Part shown: positions 15,507 to 23,315 of the stretch, piece by piece
Numbering within the stretch: position 1 is the stretch's first letter
How the letters are laid out: every line of letters begins with the position of its first letter
Source of the DNA: Spirochaetia bacterium
GTDB lineage: Bacteria; Spirochaetota; Spirochaetia; Sphaerochaetales; Sphaerochaetaceae
DNA: 24,001 nucleotides
Direction: 5' to 3'
NCBI GenBank assembly: GCA_900769955.1
Contig: CAAGIP010000042.1
Location: forward strand, 1 to 24,001
The notes under the pieces: generated by a model
What the model saw: the letters and a program-made list of their open reading frames with translations, nothing else
The model's database searches: none
What the model was told of the DNA's origin: nothing
Position numbers and translations under genes: made by a program

Positions 15507-15539
15507 TGGAGATCACTCAGGGATTCCGGAGCACCGTTC

Positions 15540-15635
15540 CTGATATCTTCCAGTATCATCACGCTGTTTACGGGAAGTGCCTTCATCTCAGGATCAGGAG
15601 TGAAGGACTGGCCTGATGAAAAGATATGGTCAAGC
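15540..15635 (-). pseudogene. Decayed C-terminal remnant of a GH42 beta-galactosidase
   Basis: On the minus strand this stretch reads DHIFSSGQSFTPDPEM then KALPVNSVMILED. It matches the end of the intact GH42 gene nearby (DYLFIINFSDKESSFTPDHEM ... LPVNGVMVLTDD). DNA blocks such as GTTTACGGGAAGTG and ATCAGG-GTGAAGGA are shared almost exactly. About 5 and 20 residues have been lost in two deletions, and nothing else of the enzyme remains upstream. It is best read as the rest of a tandem or recombined GH42 copy. The open frame that runs through it is not a gene. Confidence 0.75.
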
Positions 15636-15875
15636 TCTTCTGAAGCGGAAGCTCTGAAAGATAGCCTATTTTCTGTCTCCGTCTTCAGGTCAGACTGGTT
15701 GCGGCCTTTCACTTCAGGAAATCCAAAATTCTGTCCGCATCTCCTTGTCTACTTAATTGTCTACTTAATCGACTACTAAATAGAGCACTTTCCTGTTTTA
15801 ATATGCATTCTTAAGGAACGTTAAGCAGAATCTGACTTATGCAAGAGGACATTTCCCAATGCCCATTAATGAGAG
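15636..15875. other. Gene-free stretch between remnant and terminator
   Basis: Apart from the 12-base tandem repeat (15746-15781), no promoter of quality, RNA gene or ORF with a ribosome site is recognisable. An open minus-strand frame runs through 15636-15712 but has no start signal and no family likeness. Confidence 0.4.
15746..15781. repeat. Three 12-bp tandem repeats
   Basis: TGTCTACTTAAT stands at 15746-15757 and 15758-15769, and a third copy with three changes (CGACTACTAAAT) at 15770-15781. The unit has no dyad symmetry. It may be a direct-repeat protein-binding site or a scar of an earlier element; nothing nearby decides this. Confidence 0.7.
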
Positions 15876-15908
15876 AAAACCGCGTTTACGGGTTCCAAAC
15901 GCGGTTTT
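15876..15908 (-). terminator. Strong terminator of the beta-galactosidase operon
   Basis: AAAACCGCGTTT (15876-15887) and AAACGCGGTTTT (15897-15908) form a perfect 12-bp stem with a 9-base loop. On the minus strand TTTTCTCTCATT follows. It lies 110 bases past the GH42 stop. Its A and T flanks would let it stop transcription in both directions, so it also protects against read-through from the methyltransferase. Confidence 0.85.
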
Positions 15909-16018
15909 TCATTATTTTCAGCAGGGAAAGGTCCCGAAATGAGTGAAATCAGAGATAAAAGCAATCCCTTAGGAGTAAGAGCCCGTTTCTCACCACAGTC
16001 CTCGATGTAAGGATTGTG

Positions 16019-18013
16019 TCAGAAACGGCCATCATCCGTGAGAACCATTACTCCGTTTACGGGAAGTGTCTCCTTACCGGAAATTGTCTTTCCTGTGAGA
16101 AGATCCCTCATCTCATGATCAGGGGTGAAGGAGCTCTCCTTATCAGAGAAGTTGATAATGAAAAGATAATCTCCCCTTCTCACAGCAGTGACACCTTCAT
16201 CCAGCTTCACTGGAGCCTTTGAAAGGGAAAGCTCATCAGCTAGCTTTGAAATAAGCTTCTCCTCAAGCGCACCGTCTGAGCGGAAGGCAACGTAATAGGC
16301 ATTACCGTTTCGGAGGACTGCGGGAGAACCTGCATAGAAGGAGGACGTGTACCTGCCGAGGACTTCAGCTCCTTCACTTACCACGATATCGGAAATATCG
16401 ATGTTACTGTAAGTGAGGCCATTCATTTCAACGGTGTTAGTACGGAAGTCGGGCAGGCAGTCCGTTTCCTCGACCCTGAGTCCGAGCAGTTCCTCAAGGG
16501 GACCTGGGGCACCGTTCATGAAGGTCAGATCGTTCTCATCGGCTATTCCCGTCATGTATGTGGTGACGAAAACCCCTCCGTCATCGACAAACTGCCTTAT
16601 CTTTCCGGCAAAGCCCGGCTTCACCATGTAAAGCATAGGGGCAATGACAAGCTTATAGGAGCTCAGGTCGGCACTCTGGTCAACGACATCAACGCTGATA
16701 CCTCTTTTATATAGCGGTGCATACCACGAGACCAGTGTCTCATGATAGTTTTTCCGGGACATCTTATATCCCTGTATCTCATTGATCGCCCAGGCATTCT
16801 CGGTATCATATATCACCGCAACTTCGCTCTTTGTGCCGGTTCCCCTGACACCTGAGATTTTTTCAAGATCAAGGCCCAGCTTTGATACCTCCCTGAATAC
16901 CCTGGTATCGGAGCGGCCGTCATGGCTTACGACTGCACCATGGAACTTCTCACTGCATCCCCTGCTCTTCCTCCACTGGAAGTACTGGACGCTGTCCGAT
17001 CCATGGGCCACGGCCTGGAGGGAAGCAGCCTCATGCATTCCGGGAGTCTTCAGACAGGCAGTGTTCTGCCAGTTTGTGGAGCTCGGAGAGGACTCCATCA
17101 GGATGAAGGGCTGATGCTTCAGGCTCCTTATCCTGTCGTGGAAGAAGGCCGTGTCGAGGGCAACGGAAAAACTGTCCCTCTCGGCATTCCACCTGGGATA
17201 GTTGTCCCAGGAGACGATGTCCAGCTCCTTTGCGAGCTTAACGTAATCGATACCTTCATTGTAATACATGAGGTTGGTTGTGACGGGGATGTCCGGAGTA
17301 TGTTTTCTCACTGCCTCAATCTCATTTCTGAGGAATGATATGTGGGAATCAGAGACGAAACGCTTCCAGTCCAGATTCTGTCCGTGAACCAGGAACTCCC
17401 CTTTGGGAGACGGGGACTCTATCTGCTGCCAGGAGGTGTAGGTATGGGACCAGAAGGCAGTGTTCCACGCCTCATTGAGGTTATCAAGTGTGCCGTATTT
17501 CTCCTGCAGCCACTTTCTGAAGGCTTCCTGACAGAGCGGACAGTGACACTCACCCCCAAGCTCATTTGAGATATGCCACATGAGCAGGGCCGGATGATCC
17601 TTAAAGTGCTCAGCCAGCTTCTCATCGAAAATCCTGACCCTTTCTCTGTATGCGGGAGAGGTCAGGCAGTGGTTATGCCTCATTCCGAAGAGCTCCCTCT
17701 CCCTTGCGGCATTTACTCTCAGTACCTCAGGGTACTTCGCTGCAAGCCAGGAGGGACGGGCTCCGGAAGGTGTCGCGAGGATCACTTTAATCCCGGCCTT
17801 ATGGAGGCTGTCCATCCTCTCATCCAGAGGTGAGAAGTCGAAAACATCCTCCTCCCTCTCCAGCAGTGTCCAGCCGAAGACATTGAGGGTCATCACGCTC
17901 ATGTGACTTTCCTTCATGAGCCTGATGTCGTTTTCAAGGATCTCAGGGTATTTCAGCCACTGCTCATAGTTGTAATCGGCGCCGTGGAGTATGACATCGG
18001 TTTCAGGAAACAT
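16019..18013 (-). CDS. GH42 beta-galactosidase
   Basis: 664 residues, ATG at 18013 behind GGAGGT. A cytoplasmic enzyme (no signal peptide) that cleaves beta-galactosides, probably galacto-oligosaccharides brought in by the ABC system encoded just upstream. Domain A barrel: HGADYNYEQWL (10-20), ATPSGARPSWL, acid/base E151 in WHISNELGGE, and nucleophile E307 in PFILMESSP. The zinc-site cysteines of Thermus-type GH42 are kept: C116, C156, C158, C161. The trimerisation domain and a short C-terminal beta domain follow (DYLFIINFSDKESSF). Length is normal (650-690). It is the last gene of a lacI-binding protein-permease-permease-GH42 operon like ganRSPQA of Bacillus, but no GH53 galactanase is present. 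Lactose or arabinogalactan oligomers are alternative substrates. A hairpin (15983-15990 with 16021-16028) spans its stop codon. Confidence 0.95.
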   Translation of the reverse strand: MFPETDVILHGADYNYEQWLKYPEILENDIRLMKESHMSVMTLNVFGWTLLEREEDVFDFSPLDERMDSLHKAGIKVILATPSGARPSWLAAKYPEVLRVNAARERELFGMRHNHCLTSPAYRERVRIFDEKLAEHFKDHPALLMWHISNELGGECHCPLCQEAFRKWLQEKYGTLDNLNEAWNTAFWSHTYTSWQQIESPSPKGEFLVHGQNLDWKRFVSDSHISFLRNEIEAVRKHTPDIPVTTNLMYYNEGIDYVKLAKELDIVSWDNYPRWNAERDSFSVALDTAFFHDRIRSLKHQPFILMESSPSSTNWQNTACLKTPGMHEAASLQAVAHGSDSVQYFQWRKSRGCSEKFHGAVVSHDGRSDTRVFREVSKLGLDLEKISGVRGTGTKSEVAVIYDTENAWAINEIQGYKMSRKNYHETLVSWYAPLYKRGISVDVVDQSADLSSYKLVIAPMLYMVKPGFAGKIRQFVDDGGVFVTTYMTGIADENDLTFMNGAPGPLEELLGLRVEETDCLPDFRTNTVEMNGLTYSNIDISDIVVSEGAEVLGRYTSSFYAGSPAVLRNGNAYYVAFRSDGALEEKLISKLADELSLSKAPVKLDEGVTAVRRGDYLFIINFSDKESSFTPDHEMRDLLTGKTISGKETLPVNGVMVLTDDGRF

Positions 18014-18047
18014 TTGAAAACCTCCATGAATAAAATAATCCGCCCGC

Positions 18048-18065
18048 GCTCCCGCTTCAGGGAGC
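18048..18065 (-). promoter_or_regulatory. Intercistronic hairpin between second permease and GH42
   Basis: GCTCCC (18048-18053) and GGGAGC (18060-18065) form a 6-bp GC-rich stem with a six-base loop and no T-run. It lies between the permease stop (18091) and the GH42 ribosome site, and probably marks a processing or stability point. Confidence 0.45.
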
Positions 18066-18090
18066 CGGACGAAGTAAGGACAGGACCTTA

Positions 18091-18951
18091 TCAGCCCTTG
18101 GTGGAACCGGATGTGATTCCTTCCACGTAGAATTTCTGCATGATGACGAACAGGACCGAGATGGGTATCGATACCAGAACGCCGCCTGCACAGAACTGAC
18201 CGAAGTAAAGGCTCTTTCTCGATCTGTCGAGCATGCCGTAGAGACCGAGGGCAACGGTCCAGTCAGATGCAATGCCGCTATTGAGCATGATCTTTGCCAG
18301 GATGAAGTCCATCCAGGGTGCAAGGAATGCATTGATGACGGTGTATACGATGATCGGGCGGCTCATCGGAAGGATGATCCTCCAGAAGATCGTGTTCTGG
18401 TTTGCCCCGTCGATCATGGCTGCTTCAGACATGGATGTGGGAACCGTGTCGAAGAAGCCCTTGGCGATGAGATAACCGAGTGCCGAGGAGCCTGAATACA
18501 CCATGATCATGCCGATGTGGCTGTTGGTCATATTGAAGGTCTTCAGGATGAAGTAGATTGCGATCATCGAAAGGAAGCCGGGGAAGAGTCCCAGGATCAT
18601 GGAGAGATTCATGAAGAACTTCCTTCCTGAGAAGCGCATGCGGCTTATCGAATAGGCCGTCATAAGGACGAACATCGATGAGATGAGGCAGTTGAAGACC
18701 GCAATGACCGTGGTATTCAGCATCCAGCGCGGGAACTGATTGGCGGCATCGGTATTGAACAGCAGGTTCTTATACTGAATGAGCGAGTACTCCTTCGGGA
18801 AGAACCTGGAGATACTCATTGCGTTTGCAGAAGAGAATGAATTGAGAACCAGCCAGAATATGGGTATCAGCCAGAAGAAGGCCAGTGCCAGCAGGAAGAG
18901 GTGTCTGAGAGGATAGAATCTCTCACCCTTGATCTTGATATATGTTTTCAT
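18091..18951 (-). CDS. Galacto-oligosaccharide ABC permease, MalG/GanQ type
   Basis: I use ATG 18951, whose A is shared with the stop of the preceding permease (TGATG); a GTG one codon earlier (18954) is also possible. AAGGGGAG lies upstream. The product has 286 residues and is an inner-membrane channel subunit. The first helix is at about 16-38, followed by a periplasmic segment with ISRFFPKEYSLIQYKNLL. The EAA loop EAAMIDGANQNTIFWRIILP (176-195) docks onto the ATPase. The tail FYVEGITSGSTKG is typical of MalG relatives. It pairs with the long MalF-type subunit encoded just before it. Substrate is inferred from the GH42 gene downstream. Confidence 0.9.
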   Translation of the reverse strand: MKTYIKIKGERFYPLRHLFLLALAFFWLIPIFWLVLNSFSSANAMSISRFFPKEYSLIQYKNLLFNTDAANQFPRWMLNTTVIAVFNCLISSMFVLMTAYSISRMRFSGRKFFMNLSMILGLFPGFLSMIAIYFILKTFNMTNSHIGMIMVYSGSSALGYLIAKGFFDTVPTSMSEAAMIDGANQNTIFWRIILPMSRPIIVYTVINAFLAPWMDFILAKIMLNSGIASDWTVALGLYGMLDRSRKSLYFGQFCAGGVLVSIPISVLFVIMQKFYVEGITSGSTKG

Positions 18952-20402
18952 CACTGCATCTCCCCTTCCTTGTTTTTCTTAAGGAACACGTTGAATGCCA
19001 CCAGTGTTATCACCGTACATACAACGAAAACCAGGATACCGATGACTGACGCCATCTTGTAGTTGTAATACTCATTCGTGAGGCGGAAGAGCCAGGTGAC
19101 CAGAAGGTCGGTCTCCCTGCCGTGGGATATTGCCATCAGCTGATCGGTTGTCTCATAGACATCCTGGGTCAGCAGGTAGATGACGTTGAAGTTGTTGATG
19201 TTCTGAACCACCGAGTTGATCAGGTAGGGACCGGTGACGAAGAGCATGTACGGCATTGTGATCGCACGGAACTTCTGCACGTTGTTGGCTCCGTCTATCG
19301 TTGCGGCCTCGTAAAGATCCTGAGGGATGTTCATGAGAACGCCTGTCGCGATAAGCAGGAGATAGGGCACGCCTACCCAGATGTTGATCACGATGATCAT
19401 GACCTTTGCCCAGACCTTATGGGTCAGGAAGGGTATGTAGTTGAGGTATTCGGGAACAAGGCCTATGTCCTTGAGGAACGCCGTGATACCGAGGTTGCTG
19501 CAGATCGTGTTCACGATTCCCTGGTCGGCAAAGAAGTTTCTGACCAGAAGCAGGGTAACGAACTGGGGAACTGCCATTGCGACGACGAAGCACGTTCTCC
19601 AGAACTTCTTGGCCCTGGTGTACTTATTGTTGATGAGCAGGGCAAGCAGGATACCGCCGATATAGTTGGTGAAGGTCGCAAGCACGGCCCAGGTGAGGGT
19701 CCAGGTAAGAATCTTCGCAAAAGTGTATCCGAAGGTACTTGTGATGCTGGTTGAGAAGATCTGTCTGAAGTTCTCAATTCCCACCCAGGTGAAGAGGGCC
19801 GTGGGCGGCATGTGCTGCTGGTCATAGTTGGTGAACGCCACCGCGATCATGACGATGAGGGGGATGACGGTGAAAATGACGATACCGAGAATCGGCAGGA
19901 AGAGCAGCGTCCTGTAATACTTGGTATCAAGGGCATCGCTTATACTGTTTCTCAGGGTGGGTATCCTCACTCCCTCAGCCCTGTCGCACTGAAGCCTGTA
20001 GGCAAGCTTCACGCTTGTCATCCAGATATAGATGAAAGCAAGAATCATCAGCACGGAAACGATTCCGTACAGCAGGATCTTGAAACTGTGGTCGTAATCA
20101 TTCCACACATTCGTGAACAGTATGGGATCGAAATACATTTCTGCCTGTACGGTTCCGAGGGTGGGAAGTTTTCCGATATATTTCAGGGCAAACTTCGAAA
20201 GGAAGACGAAGAACCCGATTTCAGTCAGGAAGAGAGCTATGCCGGAAGCGACCCTCTTTCGGACTATGTGGCCAAGGCCCATTATCACGAGAGACAGCTT
20301 TACATAGATGTCCCCCTTCTTGACTGCCAGAGCAAACGATGAGAAGAAGGCTCCCACCGGAGCTAGTCCTTCCCTGACTCTGGACACTGCTGTTGCTGCC
20401 AT
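18951..20402 (-). CDS. Galacto-oligosaccharide ABC permease, MalF/GanP type
   Basis: 483 residues, ATG at 20402 with AAAAAGGAGAT upstream. It is the larger channel subunit. Residues 1-160 form an extended N-terminal part with two to three hydrophobic segments (about 50-75 and 107-130), as in MalF/MdxF/GanP relatives. The core permease domain begins at TLLFLPILGIVIFTVIPL (165-182) and has about six helices. The EAA loop YEAATIDGANNVQKFRAITM (364-383) is well preserved. It is longer than the corresponding permease of the sucrose operon (292 residues), so the two importers belong to different subfamilies. No ATPase gene is nearby. Confidence 0.9.
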   Translation of the reverse strand: MAATAVSRVREGLAPVGAFFSSFALAVKKGDIYVKLSLVIMGLGHIVRKRVASGIALFLTEIGFFVFLSKFALKYIGKLPTLGTVQAEMYFDPILFTNVWNDYDHSFKILLYGIVSVLMILAFIYIWMTSVKLAYRLQCDRAEGVRIPTLRNSISDALDTKYYRTLLFLPILGIVIFTVIPLIVMIAVAFTNYDQQHMPPTALFTWVGIENFRQIFSTSITSTFGYTFAKILTWTLTWAVLATFTNYIGGILLALLINNKYTRAKKFWRTCFVVAMAVPQFVTLLLVRNFFADQGIVNTICSNLGITAFLKDIGLVPEYLNYIPFLTHKVWAKVMIIVINIWVGVPYLLLIATGVLMNIPQDLYEAATIDGANNVQKFRAITMPYMLFVTGPYLINSVVQNINNFNVIYLLTQDVYETTDQLMAISHGRETDLLVTWLFRLTNEYYNYKMASVIGILVFVVCTVITLVAFNVFLKKNKEGEMQ

Positions 20403-20430
20403 TGATGATCTCCTTTTTCAATAATAGGTT

Positions 20431-20456
20431 GCCGGGGAAGGCTTCCCCTCCCCGGC
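20431..20456 (-). promoter_or_regulatory. Intercistronic hairpin after the second binding-protein gene
   Basis: GCCGGGGA (20431-20438) pairs perfectly with TCCCCGGC (20449-20456) around a 10-base loop, and no T-run follows. It lies 11 bases past the binding-protein stop (20467) and before the permease ribosome site. It is the same arrangement as at 2635-2659 in the other sugar operon and is expected to shield the binding-protein message from decay. Confidence 0.65.
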
Positions 20457-20466
20457 TGATTGCGCA

Positions 20467-21696
20467 TCAGAGAGCCGGTGCGGTGATACCTGCAACTGCG
20501 GTATCGAGAAGTGTCAGAAGATCCGTCTTCTGGGGGTTACCCTGAGAGAGGATGGTTCCGAGTGTGGCAGCAGGTGTCCAGTAGTTACCGGCAACACGCT
20601 GTACTGTTGCATACTGACCCTGAGTTGCGAGAGCTGCGATTGCAGGGTTTGTCCTGACTGCATCATCAGCAGCTGCCTTGATGTTGGCAGGTCCGTCACC
20701 GTTGGTCTGGAAGCGGAGAACCTGGTTGGCTTCGTTTGTGAGCCAGTCAGCAAGTCTCATTGCCCAGCCTACGTTCTTGGAGTGGGGGTTGACACCGATG
20801 AGCTTGTAACCTGCGAAGGAAGCTGTCTGGACATCCTGACCTGCAACGCGGAAGGTCGGGAGCTTTGCACATGCATATCCGTCCTTGTATGCATCCATGA
20901 TCGGATTTGCATCCCAGGTTCCGTCAACGAGGGCTACGACGCTGCCGTCTGTTGCACCGGATACGAGGTTGGAAGTGGAGTCTGCAACGAAGGCACCGCT
21001 TGCAACGAGATCGAGGATACCCTGAGCGACTTCAACACCCTTTGCGGTGTTCCAGTTACAGCTGTTTGACTTGCCGTCTTCATTGATGACCATCTCAAGA
21101 CCTGCGCCCTTGAAGAAGCCATAGAGGTACCAGCCGCCGTCGGGTCCGAACTGCATACCGACCTTCTTGCCTGCCTTTGCAGCCTTCTCAACCATTGTAT
21201 TGAAGGACTTGACGTCATCAGCAGAGAAGAAGCGTGAATCGTAGTAGAGGAAGTAACCGTTTGATGCGGACATCGGATAAGCGTAGAGCTTTCCGTTTAC
21301 GGTTGCTGCAGCAACGGAACCTTCACCGTTTGCAGCCTTAACGCCTTCCGGATTGACCAGGACTTCCTGGATTGCACCTGCGTTCACGAGGGCAAGGAGC
21401 TGGTCGTCAGCAAAAGTGAAGACATCTGCAGCTGCCTCAGGATCGGTAAGGATGGTATCCTTACATGTTGACTCTGATTCAATACCGATGGTGATGTTGA
21501 AAGTCTCTTCAGGATACTGAGCCTTGAAGGACTCTACCATCTTTGCAGTTGCGTCGACATAGAGTTCACCGACCCAAACCTTGAGATCAATCGGTGCCTT
21601 GGCTGCAACAGGTGCAGCTGCCTGCTCGCTGGAACCGCCTGCGAAGACAGATGCCGCGAGACACATAACGATGAGTAAAACAGAAAGCTTTTTCAT
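20467..21696 (-). CDS. Sugar ABC transporter substrate-binding protein (MalE/GanS type)
   Basis: 409 residues, ATG at 21696 with GGAGG upstream inside the end of the regulator gene. The signal peptide MKKLSVLLIVMCLAASVFA is followed by GGSSEQ. This VFAGG ending without a lipobox cysteine is common in spirochaete binding proteins, so the mature protein is probably free in the periplasm rather than lipid-anchored. The body is a family 1 binding fold: KVWVGELYVDATAKMVESFK, ADVFTFADDQLLALVNAGAI, NGKLYAYPMS, and a hinge/C-lobe region with VALVDGTWDANP. It delivers galacto-oligosaccharides, or other beta-galactosides as judged by GH42, to the MalF/MalG-type pair downstream. MalE of maltose systems is the closest well-known relative, but no alpha-glucosidase is in this operon. 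Confidence 0.9.
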   Translation of the reverse strand: MKKLSVLLIVMCLAASVFAGGSSEQAAAPVAAKAPIDLKVWVGELYVDATAKMVESFKAQYPEETFNITIGIESESTCKDTILTDPEAAADVFTFADDQLLALVNAGAIQEVLVNPEGVKAANGEGSVAAATVNGKLYAYPMSASNGYFLYYDSRFFSADDVKSFNTMVEKAAKAGKKVGMQFGPDGGWYLYGFFKGAGLEMVINEDGKSNSCNWNTAKGVEVAQGILDLVASGAFVADSTSNLVSGATDGSVVALVDGTWDANPIMDAYKDGYACAKLPTFRVAGQDVQTASFAGYKLIGVNPHSKNVGWAMRLADWLTNEANQVLRFQTNGDGPANIKAAADDAVRTNPAIAALATQGQYATVQRVAGNYWTPAATLGTILSQGNPQKTDLLTLLDTAVAGITAPAL

Positions 21697-22626
21697 TTAT
21701 TCCTCCATTTCTGTGTTTTTCATATCATTTCCGGAATCCTCTTTCCGGTTGTTTATTCTATCAATGAGAAGCGTTGCCGCCGTCTCACCCAGGCTTGTCG
21801 GATCATTTCCTTCGGCCATTATCACATCGGTATGTCTGAGAAGGGGTGAGGGATAAAGCGATGCAAGGAGTTTTATCCTGCCTGCAGGCACGGACTCCAG
21901 AATGCCTGAGCAGATGAGGTCATCGCCTGCGATGACGGCATCATAGCACTCCGCATTCTGAAGTGCCCTTTCAATGTCTTCCTTTTCAATGACTCCCGAG
22001 ATCACATCCACGTCAGATGCAGAGCGGAGCACACCGCGCTGCCTCTCCAGATTGACCGTGTGTCTCATGTCACCGAGAATGAGAAGGAAGGATGAAGCAC
22101 CCATTGAGACGAGCTTATCAGTAAGGCGGGAAGCATTATCCTCATCTCCGCACGCCACGGCTATGGCCTTTTCATTTTCAGAGGTTCCGATAACTGCAAA
22201 CGGAATGTCGGCAGATGAAAGAAGATGGACATTGACATCATTCTCGATAGCCCTGAGCAGGATGTATCCATCGGCTTTTCTCGTGGAAATCAGGCCCGAA
22301 AGCGAATCCCCTTCATCATGGACACTGACTATGGTGTCATATCCGAAGGAAGAAGCAGTCCTTACGGAGCTCATGAGTGTCCTGTGGAAGAACCATACCT
22401 CGTTGACAAGGGCGTCCATGGGAACAAGGACTCCTATGCAGAAGGAACGCTTAAGTGAAAGTGCCTGGGCATTTCTGTTGGGACGATAGCTGTGTTCACT
22501 TATGTAGGATCTGACAAGCTCCTGCGTGCTTTCCGCCACCCTTCCCTTACCTGAGAGGGCACGGGACACGGTAGTGACTGAAAGTCCAAGAGCATCTGCC
22601 ACATCCGATAATGTGATAGACTCCAT
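21697..22626 (-). CDS. LacI-family regulator of the beta-galactoside operon
   Basis: 309 residues, ATG at 22626 with GGGAGGAT upstream. First gene of the leftward operon; its TAA directly abuts the ATG of the binding-protein gene. The helix-turn-helix ITLSDVADALGLSVTTVSRA is followed by the hinge helix RNAQALSLKRS and the effector domain from FCIGVLVPMD to DVIMAEGNDPTSLGETAATLL. The Thr-Thr pair in the recognition helix is like that of PurR, which also binds a CAAACGTTTG-type core. A near-perfect 20-bp site with this core lies between promoter and gene, so autoregulated repression of the whole operon is likely. The inducer would be a galactoside. The position matches ganR of Bacillus. Confidence 0.9.
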   Translation of the reverse strand: MESITLSDVADALGLSVTTVSRALSGKGRVAESTQELVRSYISEHSYRPNRNAQALSLKRSFCIGVLVPMDALVNEVWFFHRTLMSSVRTASSFGYDTIVSVHDEGDSLSGLISTRKADGYILLRAIENDVNVHLLSSADIPFAVIGTSENEKAIAVACGDEDNASRLTDKLVSMGASSFLLILGDMRHTVNLERQRGVLRSASDVDVISGVIEKEDIERALQNAECYDAVIAGDDLICSGILESVPAGRIKLLASLYPSPLLRHTDVIMAEGNDPTSLGETAATLLIDRINNRKEDSGNDMKNTEMEE

Positions 22627-22643
22627 ATATCCTCCCTTTGTAT

Positions 22644-22663
22644 TTGCACAAACGTTTGCGCAA
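22644..22663. promoter_or_regulatory. LacI-type operator of the beta-galactoside operon
   Basis: TTGCACAAACGTTTGCGCAA is a 20-bp palindrome with one mismatched pair and the CG centre of LacI-family sites. It lies just after the predicted transcript start and 17 bases before the regulator ATG. Its core CAAACGTTTG is identical to the operator at 1240-1249. Confidence 0.8.
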
Positions 22664-22673
22664 CCCTAAAATA

Positions 22674-22702
22674 ATTAAACCACGGTTTATGGAAGTTGTA
22701 AA
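22674..22702 (-). promoter_or_regulatory. Promoter of the beta-galactoside operon
   Basis: On the minus strand -35 TTTACA (22697-22702) and -10 TTTAAT (22674-22679) each match consensus in 5 of 6 positions and are 17 bases apart. The start near 22667 places the operator at about +4 to +23. Confidence 0.65.
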
Positions 22703-23240
22703 ACATTTTTGAAAAGAACTATCACAGAAGAAAAGATCGAAATCGGAGTCGAAATGTTTGGACAATTCAGACATCAGGGAAGAATAGTTTGTCTGAATAA
22801 ACAGCAGGAGTTACCGATGAGATATCATAGGTTGTGAATCATTTTCTGCCATGACATCAGCAGAGGTTTCCGATCAAATCCAATAACCGCAAAGTCCGGA
22901 TCCATTTCACAACAGCTCATCCATGTAAAGCGGAAGATGAATGATTCCGTCATTTACTATCTCCAGGAATAAAGAGTATAGAAGTTCCATATCACGCTTG
23001 AGAATTGCCCATGAAACTTCTCCAGGGAAGAACGAGACGGTATCACTTCCAAAAGGAAAATGTTCTTCCCTTCTGTAATGAGAAAGTCTATTATCATGCA
23101 TTTTTCACGATGAAAGGCAATCACGAAAAAGCATTATCAAAACAGCGGCCATGATTTTGCTCTAAGATCCAATGGAATGCTGAAACTCATGGCCATGATG
23201 AGAGTAATCCGACGCCTAATGGAATCATATAGGGAAAAGA
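22703..23240. other. Gene-poor region between rRNA terminator and sugar operon
   Basis: 538 bases with no supported gene. An inverted repeat ATTCAGACA (22765-22773) / TGTCTGAAT (22790-22798) with a 16-base loop is the only clear structure. A 64-codon minus-strand frame at 22907-23101 has no ribosome site and no recognised family; it may be a fragment of a lost gene. Confidence 0.5.
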
Positions 23241-23241
23241 C

Positions 23242-23265
23242 AAAAAAACCATCCGGACAGGATGG
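23242..23265 (-). terminator. Terminator of the rRNA operon
   Basis: On the minus strand CCATCC, loop TGTCC and GGATGG are followed by TTTTTTT (23242-23248). The stem can grow by two A-T pairs and one G-U pair. It lies about 50 bases past the 5S 3' end. Confidence 0.85.
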
Positions 23266-23283
23266 CTTTGAGTATATGATGAA

Positions 23284-23299
23284 CACTGCAAGAGCAGTG
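23284..23299 (-). other. Hairpin between 5S rRNA and terminator
   Basis: CACTGC (23284-23289) and GCAGTG (23294-23299) form a perfect 6-bp stem with a four-base loop and no T-run. It may guide 3' processing of the 5S precursor or help termination. Confidence 0.4.
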
Positions 23300-23315
23300 G
23301 GATGGACAAAAAAAA

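Noticed and set aside
15401..15712. Minus-strand 103-codon frame as a gene
   Set aside because: It overlaps the methyltransferase gene, has no ribosome site, and its recognisable part is only the GH42 remnant.
22765..22798. Inverted repeat as an insertion-sequence end pair or terminator
   Set aside because: The arms are only 9 bp and 16 bases apart, with no transposase, target duplication or T-run.
22907..23101. 64-codon minus-strand frame
   Set aside because: No ribosome site, no neighbour support and no recognisable family; at best a gene fragment.
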